21,682 nucleotides of DNA, from contig JAZSDQ010000112.1 in the NCBI GenBank assembly GCA_045531235.1, positions 1 through 21,682 on the forward strand, read 5' to 3'. Below are positions 21,104 to 21,682 of the stretch, piece by piece; position 1 is the first letter of the stretch; each line of letters opens with the position of its first letter. A program made the position numbers and the translations under genes. Under the pieces are notes generated by a model. The model was given only the letters and a program-made list of their open reading frames with translations. It made no database searches and was not told the origin of the DNA. This DNA is from RGIG5579 sp045531235. Its GTDB lineage: Bacteria > Bacillota > Clostridia > Oscillospirales > SIG627.

Positions 21104-21682
21104 ATGCAAGAAAAACTGCAGGAGATCCAAAGAGAAATTACGGAAAAGATCCATTCCTTTTCCTCCTCCAAGGCTCTCTACGAATTCCGCAAAACATTCC
21201 TTGATAATAAAGAAGGAAAACTCTCCCTTCTCATGAAGGGCTTGAAAGACGTTCCCAAGGAGGAGCGCCCCGCCGTTGGTAAAGCCATCAATGAAGTGAA
21301 GGAATGGGCGCTGGGACTTTTTGAAGAAACGGATAAGATCATTCACCAAAAAGAATTGGCAGATAAAATTGCCAAGGAATCGGTGGACGTGACCGAGCCC
21401 TGCCAAAAGAGAGAATTCGGCTCTCTCCACCCCATTACTCTCGTTCAGAACGAACTCATTGAGATCTTTGCCTCTATGGGCTTTGAGATCTTTGAAGGCA
21501 GCGAAATTGAAACCGATTACTATAACTTCACTGCCCTCAATACCCCCGCCGATCACCCTGCAAGAGATATGCAGGATACCTTCTACCTCTCCCCCGGATT
21601 TCTCCTCCGCACCCAGACCAGCGCAGGACAGATCCACGTTATGGAGAAATGCGCTCCCCCCATTAAGATCCTCTCCCCCGGT
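21104..21682 (+). CDS. pheS: Phenylalanyl-tRNA synthetase alpha subunit, partial at the window edge
   Basis: Catalytic subunit of the alpha2-beta2 class II synthetase that charges tRNA-Phe; pheT is expected next, outside the window. The 193 codons present, open to the right edge, include the N-terminal coiled-coil region (about 1-85) that binds tRNA, then SLHPITLVQNELIEIFASMGF, EIETDYYNFTALNTPADHPAR and LLRTQTSAGQIH, which are strongly conserved PheS blocks leading into motif 2. The RBS is AAAGGATAGG, seven bases after a T-rich stretch downstream of the attenuator. Control by the T-box in front, with a Phe specifier, agrees with the assignment. Confidence 0.96.
   Translation, partial: MQEKLQEIQREITEKIHSFSSSKALYEFRKTFLDNKEGKLSLLMKGLKDVPKEERPAVGKAINEVKEWALGLFEETDKIIHQKELADKIAKESVDVTEPCQKREFGSLHPITLVQNELIEIFASMGFEIFEGSEIETDYYNFTALNTPADHPARDMQDTFYLSPGFLLRTQTSAGQIHVMEKCAPPIKILSPG

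Overview
The window looks like chromosomal DNA of a gut-type Clostridia (Firmicutes) bacterium. The evidence is the AAAGGA/GGAGG-type ribosome binding sites, sigma-A promoters of the TTGACA-17-TATAAT type, a T-box riboswitch, an archaeal-type short prolyl-tRNA synthetase with a cysteine-rich C-terminus, a DUF3343/cysteine desulfurase pair and an HPr-like protein of clostridial style. Genes are densely packed. I see no tRNA, rRNA, insertion sequence, phage gene or CRISPR array, and no gap above 300 bases without a gene or a leader RNA.

Layout: dnaJ (79-1224, +) faces a tRNA-dihydrouridine synthase (1257-2195, -) and an SGNH-fold lipoprotein whose catalytic residues are substituted (2283-3461, -). 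A translationally coupled pair follows, a DUF3343 protein and a cysteine desulfurase (3728-5058, +), facing a lipid kinase and an HPr-like protein (5088-6268, -). Next is a plus-strand operon of general metabolism (6451-13154): a YhiN-type flavoprotein, a DUF2344 protein, proS, then nadA-nadB-nadC, the complete de novo route from aspartate to nicotinate mononucleotide. It ends against a PerR-like regulator (13198-13569, -). The promoter of that regulator lies back to back with the promoter of a six-gene surface-polysaccharide cassette (13717-20828): GT2, Wzy-like polymerase/ligase, Wzx flippase, GT2, GT2, GT4. A Phe-specific T-box leader with its own promoter, buried in the end of the last glycosyltransferase gene, then drives pheS, which runs off the right edge.

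The genes act in separate systems: protein folding, tRNA modification and charging, NAD synthesis, sulfur or selenium handling, lipid signalling or turnover, peroxide/metal regulation, and surface glycan assembly. All three convergent gene pairs end on a single two-way terminator hairpin whose A/T flank supplies the stop codon of the minus-strand gene. Most genes are ordinary. The points most worth a second look are the catalytically degenerate SGNH lipoprotein with its structured 5' UTR, the apparently leaderless dus transcript, the HPr-like protein without its phosphorylatable histidine, the coupled DUF3343/cysteine desulfurase pair, and the compact polysaccharide cassette with three paralogous GT2 enzymes. 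I did not find clear evidence of a wholly new multi-gene system.
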